Shown here piece by piece: positions 26,487-35,396 of a stretch of 64,000 nucleotides of DNA (its first letter is position 1; every line of letters begins with the position of its first letter). A model generated the notes under the pieces. The model was not told the DNA's origin. It did no database searches and worked only from the letters and a program-made list of their open reading frames with translations. Origin of the DNA: Desmonostoc vinosum HA7617-LM4. GTDB lineage: Bacteria; Cyanobacteriota; Cyanobacteriia; Cyanobacteriales; Nostocaceae. Where the stretch lies: assembly GCA_019359515.1 (NCBI GenBank), contig JAHHHC010000028.1, forward strand, positions 17,937 to 81,936. Reading direction: 5' to 3'. Position numbers and translations under genes: made by a program.

Positions 26487-26803
26487 ACTACCGTGAATTA
26501 GTACAAACTATTCTTAAAGGTCATTCAATGCATGACTCGAATGATAATACAGAAATACAGCTAGTTTTTGATACAGAGCGTGATCATTATCAGGTTATTC
26601 ACTTGGGATGGGAAGAACTAAGGCGGGTTTATGGTTGCATCATTCACGTTGATATTAAGGATGGTAAGATTTGGATTCAGCGAGATGGGACTGAGGTTGG
26701 AGTAGCTGATGAGTTAGTGGCGGCTGGGGTGCCAAAGCAAGATATTGTTTTAGGTTTTCATGCTCCCTATAAGCGCAAGTTTACGGAATTTGCAGTAGGG
26801 TAA
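26474..26803 (+). CDS. xisI: XisI family protein (fdxN element excision controlling factor)
   Basis: This 109-residue protein closely matches XisI: NYRELVQTILKGH, VFDTERDHYQVIHLGWEELRRVYGCIIHVDIKDGKIWIQRDGTE, and GVPKQDIVLGFHAPYKRKFTEFAVG. It looks intact. Its ATG lies inside the last codons of the broken xisH. XisH/XisI pairs are common in filamentous cyanobacteria, often far from any excision element, and their mechanism is unclear. With its partner broken it may depend on another XisH or may be a relic. Confidence 0.9.
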   Translation: MEGMNYRELVQTILKGHSMHDSNDNTEIQLVFDTERDHYQVIHLGWEELRRVYGCIIHVDIKDGKIWIQRDGTEVGVADELVAAGVPKQDIVLGFHAPYKRKFTEFAVG

Positions 26804-26968
26804 ATAGAAAATTCATGCATTGCAAAAATTAGAGCGTTGGCAGTTGAAAGACATTCTCTGGCGTAGATTTAAATCTCAGCTGAGACAAAAGCTACAGATG
26901 CATTTTTGTGTTGTATTCTGCATAAAAGTATATTAAATATTTCTTATATTTAACGATCGCCTGTTTAC

Positions 26969-27583
26969 TTACATGGAAGGTTTAGCAAAAATCGTCAACA
27001 AAACAGGCCCTAATAGGTAGTAATGACCTAAACACAATAGTCCAGCAGCACTACCCAATATTTCACGACTCTCTCGATTGTAAAATCTAATTCTCGCAGG
27101 AGAGGCTGCTATCAACTCAGATGCTGTTTTGCTTGTAGTGTAATCAACCAAGTAGAAGCGTCCACCAGGAACAAGTACCCGCGCCACTTCACACAAAACT
27201 TGTTGTGGTTCTAAATAGTGTAGAAAGCTGATAGTGTTAAAAACAGCATCAAATTGACCATCAGTAAAAGGTAGAGATTCTGCTCTACCCTCAACATAAA
27301 TTAAACGCGGATGGTGACAATTTCTTTGTCTTGCTACGCGTAACATTTGAGCAGAAAAATCTAATCCTGTACCGCGTAAATCGGGAAATTGATTTGCAAG
27401 TCGTTGCAGCAGGCGTCCAGTACCACAACCTAAATCAAGTACGTTTGGTTGCACTGGCAAATCAACTTTTGACAGTAATCGTTTGTGGATAGCTTGATAA
27501 AATACCGAAGGAAAAAGTAAGTCGTAACTTGGGGCCCAACGGTCAAAAAGTTGCTTTTTATCACTGAGAAAGTTGCTAATCAT
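26969..27583 (-). CDS. Class I SAM-dependent methyltransferase (UbiE-like)
   Basis: The 204-residue protein has methyltransferase motif I NVLDLGCGTGRLLQRLANQFP (about residues 47-66), motif II GTGLDFSAQML, and FDAVFNTISFLHYLEP. The C-terminal region ARVLVPGGRFYLVDYT fits the UbiE/menaquinone-type small-molecule methyltransferases. The start RWAPSYDLLFP is also typical. The substrate is not known. It lies 25 bp from the next minus-strand gene, probably in one transcript. Confidence 0.85.
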   Translation of the reverse strand: MISNFLSDKKQLFDRWAPSYDLLFPSVFYQAIHKRLLSKVDLPVQPNVLDLGCGTGRLLQRLANQFPDLRGTGLDFSAQMLRVARQRNCHHPRLIYVEGRAESLPFTDGQFDAVFNTISFLHYLEPQQVLCEVARVLVPGGRFYLVDYTTSKTASELIAASPARIRFYNRESREILGSAAGLLCLGHYYLLGPVLLTIFAKPSM

Positions 27584-27608
27584 GAGTTTTTATAGCCCAA
27601 ACCATCTA

Positions 27609-28847
27609 TTAATTGAACCAAGCCGCAAATTGAAAAAATTGCCCTCTAAAAGCTTGTAATAAACGCTGCCACGTACCTGTATCTGTTTGTTTGCCGAACT
27701 CTAGATAGGGCGCAACAGCAGTTCCCTGCACCCACAACACTAAATCAAACTCACGAGGTTGGGTAAAGACTTTATTTAAATTAATACCTCTAACTTCGGC
27801 TTTTCTCCAAAAGGGAATTAATTTTTTACCTGCCAGCGAGGCATCAGCTTCATTTAAAAATTTTAACCAACTATCAATCATCTCTTGGCTAACTGCCGCA
27901 TTGGGGATTACTCCCTTTTGTCGAGGATTGGGTAACCATTCACGGTCATTATCGGTTTCCGCTAAAATTAAATTCCAGGATTGACGACTTAAGGCTGTGA
28001 CTGTTTTTAAATGTTGCATTGCAGCTGTTAAACGCTCTGGTTCTGCAACTGGAAAATTGATTAGATGAATCAAGGCAACTATATCGCTAATATCAGTATT
28101 ACCAAAAACAAATGCTCCGGTACCGTTAGTTAAAAATTGGTAGGGAGTTTGTGGTTTGGCAAAAATCAAATGAGCAGTTGAGTCAAATGCTTTACTTTCA
28201 TCATATGCCAACACAACCTGAGTCATTGCAGAAAGTAAATTACAATATCCCTTTAGCCAAATTACATCACCTGCATCAAATGTGATCGCAAAATTTTGAG
28301 CGGCTTTTTCTGTTGCTTGTATCCCTGTCAATAAGCTAAAAGTTTTCCAAAAAGTTTCATTTTCTTCTAGCTTGCCATCGGCATTGAAATCCATCCGGGT
28401 TAAACCAAGCCGCAGTGACAATTTGACTTGATTATCTTTGATAGGTTCAAGAGTATTTTTAACTTGAGTTAAATCATTGAGTAAGTCTTGCAGAATATTT
28501 CGTGCATCTTTGTAAGTAACTGGCTGTGGTTTGGGATTTTCTGGCACGGGAAGACGCAAAATTGGGAAGAATTGGGTGATACCATTTTGCTGCAAACCAT
28601 AACGATATAGTGACTGCATTAACCTTTGAGTTGCACCCATTAGTTGCACAACTCCTAAACCCAATCGCGTGTTATCGTTACTCTCATTTTGCTGAAGCTT
28701 TGCAACAAGGGCTTTTTCTCCCTGCTGAAATTGAGCATTAATTAAATACTGCTCAATGTCGGAAGTCGGTGGTGCCGATTTTACTAATGATGTAAATGGA
28801 AATATCACAGTAAGGATCACAAGCAAAGAACATACAAAAAAACGCAT
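27609..28847 (-). CDS. Exported protein with one EF-hand-like loop
   Basis: The 412-residue protein has a Sec signal peptide (about residues 1-24, hydrophobic core then KSAPP). A single 12-residue EF-hand-type loop reads D-F-N-A-D-G-K-L-E-E-N-E near residues 152-163, which should bind calcium. The remainder is helical and has no enzyme motif that I recognise. It is probably periplasmic. The neighbouring methyltransferase is 25 bp downstream. Function unknown. Confidence 0.7.
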   Translation of the reverse strand: MRFFVCSLLVILTVIFPFTSLVKSAPPTSDIEQYLINAQFQQGEKALVAKLQQNESNDNTRLGLGVVQLMGATQRLMQSLYRYGLQQNGITQFFPILRLPVPENPKPQPVTYKDARNILQDLLNDLTQVKNTLEPIKDNQVKLSLRLGLTRMDFNADGKLEENETFWKTFSLLTGIQATEKAAQNFAITFDAGDVIWLKGYCNLLSAMTQVVLAYDESKAFDSTAHLIFAKPQTPYQFLTNGTGAFVFGNTDISDIVALIHLINFPVAEPERLTAAMQHLKTVTALSRQSWNLILAETDNDREWLPNPRQKGVIPNAAVSQEMIDSWLKFLNEADASLAGKKLIPFWRKAEVRGINLNKVFTQPREFDLVLWVQGTAVAPYLEFGKQTDTGTWQRLLQAFRGQFFQFAAWFN

Positions 28848-28974
28848 AACATCCCACTTTAGCTGAGAAATTTAGCTGAATCAAAAAGAAGCCTCTCACC
28901 TACCCGGAACGGGAGGCGATGAGATGGATTTTTGGGCGGTGAGGAGTCCCAACCTGAGTGATATTTGATTTCAA

Positions 28975-29118
28975 TCAGATGGGTGATGAGGTGGGTGACG
29001 AATCGCCAAACTCAAGAGCGTATTCACGAATAATATCTGTTTTGGTTCTTCCCGTTTGCTGGGCAACGTCCGACGGAATACCGGGAGTCGCTGAGAAGCC
29101 CACATTGTATGCTTGCAT
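28975..29118 (-). pseudogene. Possible ribbon-helix-helix antitoxin remnant
   Basis: A 47-residue frame contains PSDVAQQTGRTKTDIIREYALEFG, which resembles the first helix of CopG/RHH antitoxins, but the usual preceding beta-strand and spacer are degenerate. The ATG sits inside a 30-bp palindrome, which would suit an operator. It may be a relic or chance; low confidence. Confidence 0.25.
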
Positions 29119-29128
29119 ACAATGTGGG
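29099..29128. repeat. 30-bp near-perfect palindrome
   Basis: CCCACATTGTATGC and GCATACAATGTGGG form a perfect 14-bp inverted repeat with a 2-base centre. It could be a protein-binding operator or a hairpin. It overlaps the start of the possible RHH remnant. Confidence 0.8.
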
Positions 29129-29146
29129 AGTATGTCACATATTGAT

Positions 29147-29253
29147 GATAAGCTGTTCCACATATAACTTGCATAATTAGGGCGGGCAAGATGCCCACTC
29201 CACAAGAGTTTTATTTAATTTGATTATGTAATTTAGATGTTTTTTAGCTTAGT
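29147..29253 (-). mobile_element. 107-bp MITE-like element, copy A
   Basis: This copy is about 96% identical to an inverted copy at 61765-61871. The ends are GATAAGCT...AGCTTAGT, close to the perfect ACTAAGCT inverted ends of copy B. A GGGCAAGATGCCC hairpin lies in the middle. There is no coding capacity, so it is probably a non-autonomous element. Confidence 0.75.
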
Positions 29254-29346
29254 AGTTTGAAAATGGGAATGGGGGACGCGGAGAAAATTTCTCCCTCATC
29301 CCCGTCATCCCCCTCATCTCCCCCGTCCCCAGTCCCCAGTCCCCAA

Positions 29347-29718
29347 TCAAAGCCAATCTCGATAAGCTGAGATTTCATTGACGCTAATTTCAAATGGCCC
29401 GCCTTTGCCAAATGGTGGATGCACCCGGATTTTGGCTTTAGCGCTAAATCGCTCTAACCTATTGCCTAATTGAGGAATATTGCTAACTATATGCCAATAA
29501 GATACTATATCTAGGCAATCAATGATCAGCATTAAAGTAGTGGCATTTGTTGTGAGATACCACTGACAATTAGACAGTAGTGCTTGGGTAATGCGATCGC
29601 AAGCTTGATAAAAGCATCTGCCTGTGGATTGTTCTAGTTCTAGATGCAGTATTCCATCCTGTTTTGTCACCTCGGCAGGTGGCAAATCATCGGGAGGAAG
29701 CAGGTGAAATTTAGACAT
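29347..29718 (-). CDS. Hypothetical protein next to LLM oxidoreductase
   Basis: This 123-residue protein has no recognised domain. Its start overlaps the stop of the upstream LLM-class oxidoreductase gene by 8 bases, which implies translational coupling and supports a real gene. The middle section (ALLSNCQWYLTTNATTLMLIIDC) is predicted beta/alpha and the C-terminus has PPFGKGGPFEI. There is no signal peptide. A role linked to the flavin enzyme is possible but unsupported. Confidence 0.6.
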   Translation of the reverse strand: MSKFHLLPPDDLPPAEVTKQDGILHLELEQSTGRCFYQACDRITQALLSNCQWYLTTNATTLMLIIDCLDIVSYWHIVSNIPQLGNRLERFSAKAKIRVHPPFGKGGPFEISVNEISAYRDWL

Positions 29719-30715
29719 AATTCCTAACCTCTTGGTTGTAGCGCGTCAAACTCTCAAGGTTTTTTTGCAGATCAAAAGATGAGGGTTTGAGCGCTAATGT
29801 ACCTAGATTTAATTCATCCTGAAATTTTTTGATTCTGTCTCGACAAGTCTCTACATCACCAATAATTGAGTTTTCCAGCAGATAATCTTCATCGAAACAG
29901 ATGTTTGTCCTATCAAAAGGTTTCTGATGAGGATTAGAACTGTTCTGGATAATTTGAGTGGCGTTAGCTTTCATTTTCTGGCTAAATTGACGGATGAAAG
30001 GTAACGCCTCATTGACTGCTTCATCGTTGGTTTGACTCACAAAAAAGAAGCGTGCCAACATTAAATTTTCTGCACCACTAGAGTTGAAGCTGCGATATTT
30101 TGCTACAGTATTTTTCAATCTTTCGAGCGAAAATGGTGGCCCTCCCATCAAGCTGAAAGAATGCTCAGCAGCAAATTCAATCGCATCATCACCACCACTA
30201 GCAACATAAACTGGTATTGATTTTTGCAAAGGTTTTGGGTAAATTGTTAGGCGATCGCATTGATAATATTGCCCGTTAAATGATACATCTGTCTCATATA
30301 AAAGCTTTTGAATCAATGCCATAGCCTCTAGCATCTTGATGCGAGATTCGCCTATTGGTGTGGCAAAATGCTTGTTGTGCTGAGGAAAAGGCCCACCTTT
30401 AGCAACCCCAAATAACAATCGTCCATTACACAGATTATCCAAAGTAGCAATATCTTCTGCTACTCTTACCGGATTATGAAATGCTAGTAATACTGCCGCA
30501 GTGCCTAATTGAATAGTTGAGGTAACGCCTGCTAAATGTGCCATCAACACCAACATTGACGAGCTGAGATTCAATTCGTTGAAATGATGCTCACTTACCC
30601 AGGCTTCCTCAAAACCCAAATTTTCCGCCTGCTTTACCAACGCGACTTGCTCAAAGATGGCACGACGCGCATCTTGATGATAATTTTCGTAATTGCAGAA
30701 AAGTCCTGTTTTCAT
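29711..30715 (-). CDS. LLM class flavin-dependent oxidoreductase (luciferase-like)
   Basis: This 334-residue bacterial-luciferase-fold monooxygenase has QAENLGFEEAWVSEHHFNEL near residues 32-51, IQLGTAAVLLAFHNPVRVAEDIATLDNLCNGRLLFGVAKGG, and a C-terminal SLTRYNQEVRNYV. Such enzymes use reduced flavin (FMNH2 or F420) supplied by a partner to oxidise varied substrates. The substrate is unknown. It overlaps the following 123-residue gene. Confidence 0.88.
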   Translation of the reverse strand: MKTGLFCNYENYHQDARRAIFEQVALVKQAENLGFEEAWVSEHHFNELNLSSSMLVLMAHLAGVTSTIQLGTAAVLLAFHNPVRVAEDIATLDNLCNGRLLFGVAKGGPFPQHNKHFATPIGESRIKMLEAMALIQKLLYETDVSFNGQYYQCDRLTIYPKPLQKSIPVYVASGGDDAIEFAAEHSFSLMGGPPFSLERLKNTVAKYRSFNSSGAENLMLARFFFVSQTNDEAVNEALPFIRQFSQKMKANATQIIQNSSNPHQKPFDRTNICFDEDYLLENSIIGDVETCRDRIKKFQDELNLGTLALKPSSFDLQKNLESLTRYNQEVRNYV

Positions 30716-30831
30716 TACTTGCGTTGGTACTTTCCAGTCTGTTTCATTAATTGTGCCAGGTACGTAGTAAGCACAAAGCGTGCTTAATCTCAGAAACTTA
30801 TAGAACCTTCATACATTAATGCGAGCAACAA

Positions 30832-31197
30832 CTATGTTGCTACCCACTGCAACTCTAACCATAAACGCGGGTTAGATTGCTTGAGCTTCGACATAGGATC
30901 TTTCAATAATCGCTTGGCATTGATGCAGACTACTTGCACGAGTCCCATATTGTCTGCTACTTCTCTGAGTATTTCTTTTTGGGCTTGCACATGGAAAATC
31001 GTGTCATTAGAGCAATAAATTCCTATGTATTGCAAGCGTCTGGCAGGCCGTCCCCAGAAACAGGTGATAACTTTCACATAACACCCATCTAGTAATTCCC
31101 CAACTCTTGGGTAATAGTGACTGACGACTCTTGTGAATTCTTTAGCAAGGATATCTTCAGCAATCATGTGAACTGATATTTCTGTAGCGTCCATCAC
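30832..31197 (-). CDS. Hypothetical protein
   Basis: The 121-residue frame has alternating hydrophobic and charged stretches and no signal peptide or membrane segment. A conserved-looking core is CYVKVITCFWGRPARRLQYIGIYCSNDTIFHVQAQKEIL. No family is recognised. Length, composition and separation from neighbours are consistent with a real gene, but this rests on the frame alone. Confidence 0.5.
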   Translation of the reverse strand: MMDATEISVHMIAEDILAKEFTRVVSHYYPRVGELLDGCYVKVITCFWGRPARRLQYIGIYCSNDTIFHVQAQKEILREVADNMGLVQVVCINAKRLLKDPMSKLKQSNPRLWLELQWVAT

Positions 31198-31370
31198 GCT
31201 ATTTAATATAACACATCTTTGTCATTTAAATATCAAAAAACTTGTTATCTATGTCAGATTTATATATAAATATTCAGATACCCGACTTCTTAAAGAAATC
31301 GGGTATCTACGGGTATCGAATTGAGCGCAAATTACTTAAGATTACTATATCTTAATTTTGAATTTTGTTA

Positions 31371-31682
31371 TTATCGAGCATTCCGTTCGCAAACTAAAAC
31401 CTCTGCTACGATGTCTGGTATATTTTTTAAGTCTACATATCCTTCAGAACCGCGAATTGGAGAAATAAATGTATAATTTGGGTCGCATTCTCCAGTGTCG
31501 TAGACTTGAATAAACCAGCGATCGGGAAATCCTTCTACACCCAATTCTACAATGTACCAAAACTCCCCAATCAGACGAGAGCTAAAGATTGTGAACCATT
31601 CTCTATTGTCTTCTGAAATATTCCAATCTGCCATGAGCAGCTCTAAAGCTATTTGTCCAGCATCAGTTGAAGTCAATAGCAT
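31371..31682 (-). CDS. Hypothetical protein
   Basis: This 103-residue acidic protein is rich in W, E and D (MADWNISEDNREWFTIF, FWYIVELGVEGFPDRWFIQVYDTGECDPNY). It starts 2 bp after the stop of the 88-residue gene, so the two probably form an operon. There is no recognised domain, signal or membrane span. Confidence 0.55.
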   Translation of the reverse strand: MLLTSTDAGQIALELLMADWNISEDNREWFTIFSSRLIGEFWYIVELGVEGFPDRWFIQVYDTGECDPNYTFISPIRGSEGYVDLKNIPDIVAEVLVCERNAR

Positions 31683-31684
31683 TT

Positions 31685-31951
31685 TTACTCCTTATGGGAA
31701 ACTTCAGGATTGGGGGTTTCAGGGTACAATCCCAGTTGTTTAGCTAGCTCACGCGCTATAAAAAATAAAAATTGGGCACCATCTTGATTGCCTTCATGAG
31801 CAAACATAGTTGCTACTTGTAACATTGTTTCAACTAAGCCAGAATCAATCAATTCTGGTTTAGCTTCTAAAATTTCTGGTTCTTGACCATTGGGACATCT
31901 CAGTAACTCATCAATCAGATTAAAATACAGGTGTTGGCGTTCTTCTGTCAT
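31685..31951 (-). CDS. Small protein resembling the N-terminal module of cyanobacterial CHAT/TPR proteins
   Basis: The 88 residues (EERQHLYFNLIDELLRCPNGQEPEILEAKPELIDSGLVETML...) resemble the short helical module found at the start of many large cyanobacterial TPR/CHAT proteins. Here it stands alone with its own stop. This could be a free adaptor or a leftover of a larger gene. It is 2 bp from the downstream hypothetical gene. The resemblance is from memory of the family pattern and not computed. Confidence 0.5.
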   Translation of the reverse strand: MTEERQHLYFNLIDELLRCPNGQEPEILEAKPELIDSGLVETMLQVATMFAHEGNQDGAQFLFFIARELAKQLGLYPETPNPEVSHKE

Positions 31952-31990
31952 GGTGTTTCTGTTTTTTTAGATGAATATATTTGAAATTTG

Positions 31991-32422
31991 TTACTGCTCA
32001 ATACTTTGTCGCCACAGCCTTTCCAACATTTCTACTTGTTCTTTTAAAACAGCAGTTCGATAAACAAGATATCTATCGTAAAAAATAACCCCTACTCCAA
32101 CACCAATAGGGATTAACAAGAAAAACCATTGGAGGATGGTGACGAGTTTATATTGCTCAGTAACAGTCAATAATTGGTCAATCACATTACGCTCAGAGGG
32201 GGGTATGCTAGCCTGATGATATTGAGAGTCAGATACACCCGTTTCTGGGAAAGTCAAAATGCGATCGCTTTCCTTAGTTCTCCTAATTTCATTGGCTAAG
32301 TTTTGGGATTTTATTAATTCTGTATGTCGCTCCCAAACTACACCAATTACTACTAGCCCCGGAGAAAGCACTACTAAAGTAACTAAACAAACAGCAAAAA
32401 CATTGAAAATTCTGGCTTTCAT
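31991..32422 (-). CDS. Two-pass membrane protein of unknown function
   Basis: This 143-residue protein has an N-terminal transmembrane segment (about residues 7-28), an extracytoplasmic loop of about 65 residues, a second transmembrane segment (about 94-114) and a short helical C-terminal tail (LKEQVEMLERLWRQ). The topology resembles small sensor or chase-like modules without an output domain. No motif allows a function call. It lies upstream of the 88/103-residue pair on the same strand. Confidence 0.55.
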   Translation of the reverse strand: MKARIFNVFAVCLVTLVVLSPGLVVIGVVWERHTELIKSQNLANEIRRTKESDRILTFPETGVSDSQYHQASIPPSERNVIDQLLTVTEQYKLVTILQWFFLLIPIGVGVGVIFYDRYLVYRTAVLKEQVEMLERLWRQSIEQ

Positions 32423-33736
32423 CTTGACTCTCCCTTGCTAGGTAGTATGCACCCAGTAAGAAAATATGTTTTGCTTTTTATCTAAGTAGATGCTTACGAC
32501 AATTTTTGAAACAAGTTTTGTATCTTATTGATCAGCAGTTATTTTTGATGATTACCACTGATACTAATTATTCAAAAGAAAGCTATCTGTAGCTTTCTTC
32601 ATTACGTATTACGTTACCGTAGCAAAGCACGAGTTCACAAGCATCGAGCATCATTACGAATTACGCATTACGTTAGCGTAAAGCCTACGGCATAGCTTCG
32701 CTTAGAGCGAGGTAGGAGCGTCATTACGAATTAGTATGACCACTGACAACAATTGAAAAAGTAAGGATTAAGAAGTCCCCCCTAGTTCATTCAGCTTTCG
32801 CCTTAGAATTTTGGGGGGTAGAGGGGAATCTCTGCGTAAATCCTATAATGTTTATATCAGTTGCCTCTCTACAAAACAGTTTATCTCAATCCGATTAAGA
32901 TTATTAAATATATTACGGCAGTACTCAAAGCCTATAATGTTCACTAGATAAGTTTTCTAGAAATTATTTGGGGTATAGGTACTAGTATTTTTGAGACGAG
33001 GGACTAGTATTTAAGATTTAGGGTTCTGGAATTGATGTACTCAGCCTCAAAGCACTTTGGACTATTAATTTGAGGCAGTTTATTGGCGCTAATTTTTCAG
33101 CAAATTTTGTACTCAAAAAAATCTGTTGCTCTCTTCTCGTAAAGATAGACCAAAGAATGTCAAAACACAATTAAATATTATCAAAAATATCTAATTTTCC
33201 AGACATGCAAAAGAATCTTAAAACTAAGGTTAAAATTTTTGCACATACCTGAGTTTGTTTTTAGAATTATTATATGCAGGCAAAAGTAAAACACTCGCCA
33301 AATATAGCGTTTCTCATCTTAGTCAGGTATATTTCGTTGAGGTTAGAGGCTAGGGGCTAGAAATAGCAAAATTCCATTTTTAATGGACTGAAAAAGAACA
33401 ACAAATAATTGCGTAATTTTTATTACAATTTTTGTACGTTTTCGTGATTTTTACTGTGAAATGCAAGCACATGACTAGCTGCGTTTTTTCGCCGCTAACA
33501 ATGAATAAAATTAGCACATTTCTCTCAGTAGCCTTAAAGCTTTGCTATATAAGGCCTATAAAATGTGCAAGTTATGAGGTAAGCTGAACGAAGTTACTTG
33601 GGCTGAGCAAAGTTGCAGCCTACGGAACTGCCTACACAAATAACTTCATGAATTAAGTTAGATTCCTTATAGATATAAACTTATTCTTATAAGTAAATAC
33701 CTTGCACTACAGAGTTGAAATTTTAGGAGTTAATTA
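32423..33736. other. Repeat-rich intergenic region upstream of cysK
   Basis: No credible gene is seen in 1.3 kb. It holds a 9-bp stem hairpin AGAAAGCTA/TAGCTTTCT (32577-32598), a run of ATTACG-based dispersed repeats (about 32600-32735) related to those at 50463-50725, a CCCCCCTA/GGGGGGTA pair (about 32778-32822), and an AT-rich part that probably carries the cysK promoter. Confidence 0.6.
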
Positions 33737-34696
33737 ATGCAGATTGCTAAAGATGTAACAGAACTTATTGGACGAACTCCTTTAGTTCAACTAAATAAAA
33801 TTCCCCAAGCTGAGGGAGTAGTGGCGAGGATAGTTGTCAAACTAGAGGGTATGAATCCGGCAGCTTCGGTAAAAGACCGAATAGGGCTAAGCATGGTACT
33901 CTCAGCAGAAGCAGAAGGTGTAATCTCACCTGGCAAAACGATTTTAGTAGAGCCTACCTCAGGTAACACAGGCATTGCTCTAGCGATGGTAGCAGCGGCG
34001 CGTGGCTACCGTTTAATTTTGACCATGCCAGAAACCATGAGCCAAGAAAGGCGAGCAATGCTCAAAGCATATGGTGCAACTTTAGAATTGACACCTGGCC
34101 CTGAGGGGATGCGCGGCGCAATTCGCAAAGCCGAGGAAATTGTTGCTAACACTCCAAATGCTCTGATGCTGCAACAATTCCGCAACCCAGCTAATCCCAA
34201 AATTCACCGCGAAACTACCGCCGAAGAAATTTGGACAGATACAGATGGGCAAGTAGATATCGTGATTGCTGGGGTAGGTACTGGTGGGACGATTACAGGG
34301 ATTGCAGAAGTCCTCAAAAGCCGTAAGCAGAGTCTTCAAGCGATCGCAGTTGAACCCAGCAACAGTCCAGTATTGTCTGGAGGTGAAGCCGGGCCACATA
34401 AAATTCAAGGTATTGGGGCTGGATTCATCCCAGACGTACTGAAACTGGAATTAGTTGATGAAGTGATTAGAGTCAGCGATGAACAAGCAATGGTCTACGG
34501 ACGGCGTCTAGCTAAAGAAGAAGGACTATTATCTGGTATCTCCTCTGGTGCTGCCTTGTGTGCCGCCATTCAAGTAGGCAAACGACCAGAAAACGCCGAT
34601 CGCCTCATCGTGATGATTCAACCTTCCTTTGGCGAACGTTACCTCAGCACTCCCATGTTTCAAGATTTGACACTGGAAACTGTAAGTGTGCGTTAG
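33737..34696 (+). CDS. cysK: Cysteine synthase A (O-acetylserine sulfhydrylase)
   Basis: This 319-residue PLP enzyme makes L-cysteine from O-acetylserine and sulfide. The PLP lysine lies in [11 protein letters not shown] (about residue 43). The substrate loop [11 protein letters not shown] and the phosphate-binding GTGGTITG are present. Length and the C-terminal SGISSGAAL region match CysK. An AGGAG site precedes the ATG. It stands alone on the plus strand and faces the nifO-like gene. Confidence 0.95.
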   Translation: MQIAKDVTELIGRTPLVQLNKIPQAEGVVARIVVKLEGMNPAASVKDRIGLSMVLSAEAEGVISPGKTILVEPTSGNTGIALAMVAAARGYRLILTMPETMSQERRAMLKAYGATLELTPGPEGMRGAIRKAEEIVANTPNALMLQQFRNPANPKIHRETTAEEIWTDTDGQVDIVIAGVGTGGTITGIAEVLKSRKQSLQAIAVEPSNSPVLSGGEAGPHKIQGIGAGFIPDVLKLELVDEVIRVSDEQAMVYGRRLAKEEGLLSGISSGAALCAAIQVGKRPENADRLIVMIQPSFGERYLSTPMFQDLTLETVSVR

Positions 34697-34760
34697 GGAA
34701 TGGGGAATTGGGAATGGGGAATTGTATTAATTATTCTCCCTCATCCCCATCATTTCTCTA

Positions 34761-35225
34761 CTAATGCTTACACTTCCCTTGCCCATCGTGGTGATGATTA
34801 TGACCATGAGCGCAGCTTTGTAAATCTTGATTTATCAGGTTTTCGCTCATTGCTTGGAAGGATTCGTCTACAGGTTTTAAGCCTATCCAAGCGTCGATTT
34901 TTTCGACATCGAAACCTACCTCGCGGCGATCGCCTACTTGCAGCAAAGGACGGCGGATTAACAATGGTTCTTTGAGCATCAGAATTAACGCAGTTTCGGC
35001 ATCGATATTTTCAGGTACTATCTCACCAGATTTTACCCTTGGGGCTGAACGATTAAACCATTCGGACACGGAGCGATCGCCAAAAAATGAGCGTAAACGT
35101 TCCGCTGTCCAAGGTTCTGTTAATAGGCTGTAGGCTACCACTTCATGACCAGCAGCTGTAAGCAAAACTTTTTGTCTAGTACCATTTTTACAGCCGGGTT
35201 TTTCATAAAAAATTACTCTAGCCAT
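34761..35225 (-). CDS. ArsC/Spx-like nitrogenase-associated protein (NifO-like) with His-rich tail
   Basis: This 154-residue thioredoxin-fold protein of the ArsC/Spx type begins ARVIFYEKPGCKNGTRQKVLLTAAGHEV and contains EWFNRSAPRVKSGEIVPE. This matches the nitrogenase-associated (NifO/NAP) branch. The single N-terminal cysteine replaces the usual redox motif. The C-terminal tail CAHGHNHHHDGQGKCKH looks metal-binding. The nitrogenase link is from the family name, and its role is unclear. The fixation genes patB and fdxB lie 6-8 kb away. Confidence 0.75.
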   Translation of the reverse strand: MARVIFYEKPGCKNGTRQKVLLTAAGHEVVAYSLLTEPWTAERLRSFFGDRSVSEWFNRSAPRVKSGEIVPENIDAETALILMLKEPLLIRRPLLQVGDRREVGFDVEKIDAWIGLKPVDESFQAMSENLINQDLQSCAHGHNHHHDGQGKCKH

Positions 35226-35240
35226 TCAACTACCTCCTTA

Positions 35241-35274
35241 GTAATTCGTAATTCGTAATTCGTAATTCGTAATT
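35241..35274. repeat. Heptamer tandem repeat (GTAATTC)4-5
   Basis: Four perfect GTAATTC units plus one variant lie just upstream of the nifO-like start. They belong to the AATTACG/GTAATTC short repeats scattered over this genome. Confidence 0.9.
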
Positions 35275-35315
35275 AAGAGGATGATTTAAAAGTTTTGGGC
35301 GAATAGAATTCGCTA

Positions 35316-35396
35316 CTACACAAGCGAAGTCCACCTCCGTGGACTAACCAAAAATTATATCTTTCAAACCCACAGAGGTGGGTTTTGTTTGTGTAG
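35316..35396. repeat. Two-hairpin palindromic element with alternative pairing
   Basis: An outer stem (CTACACAA/TTGTGTAG) encloses two hairpins, AGTCCAC-CTCC-GTGGACT (35328-35345) and AACCCAC-AGAG-GTGGGTT (35367-35384). CCACCTC of the first can pair with GAGGTGG of the second. The spacer continues to about 35560 with G/C-rich repeat sequence and has no credible gene. Confidence 0.75.

Noticed and set aside
28890..28925. Hairpin CCTCTCACC...GGCGATGAGA as a TnpB-type guide RNA end or terminator
   Set aside because: No TnpB or TnpA gene is adjacent and the T-run is poorly placed; the evidence is too weak for a call.
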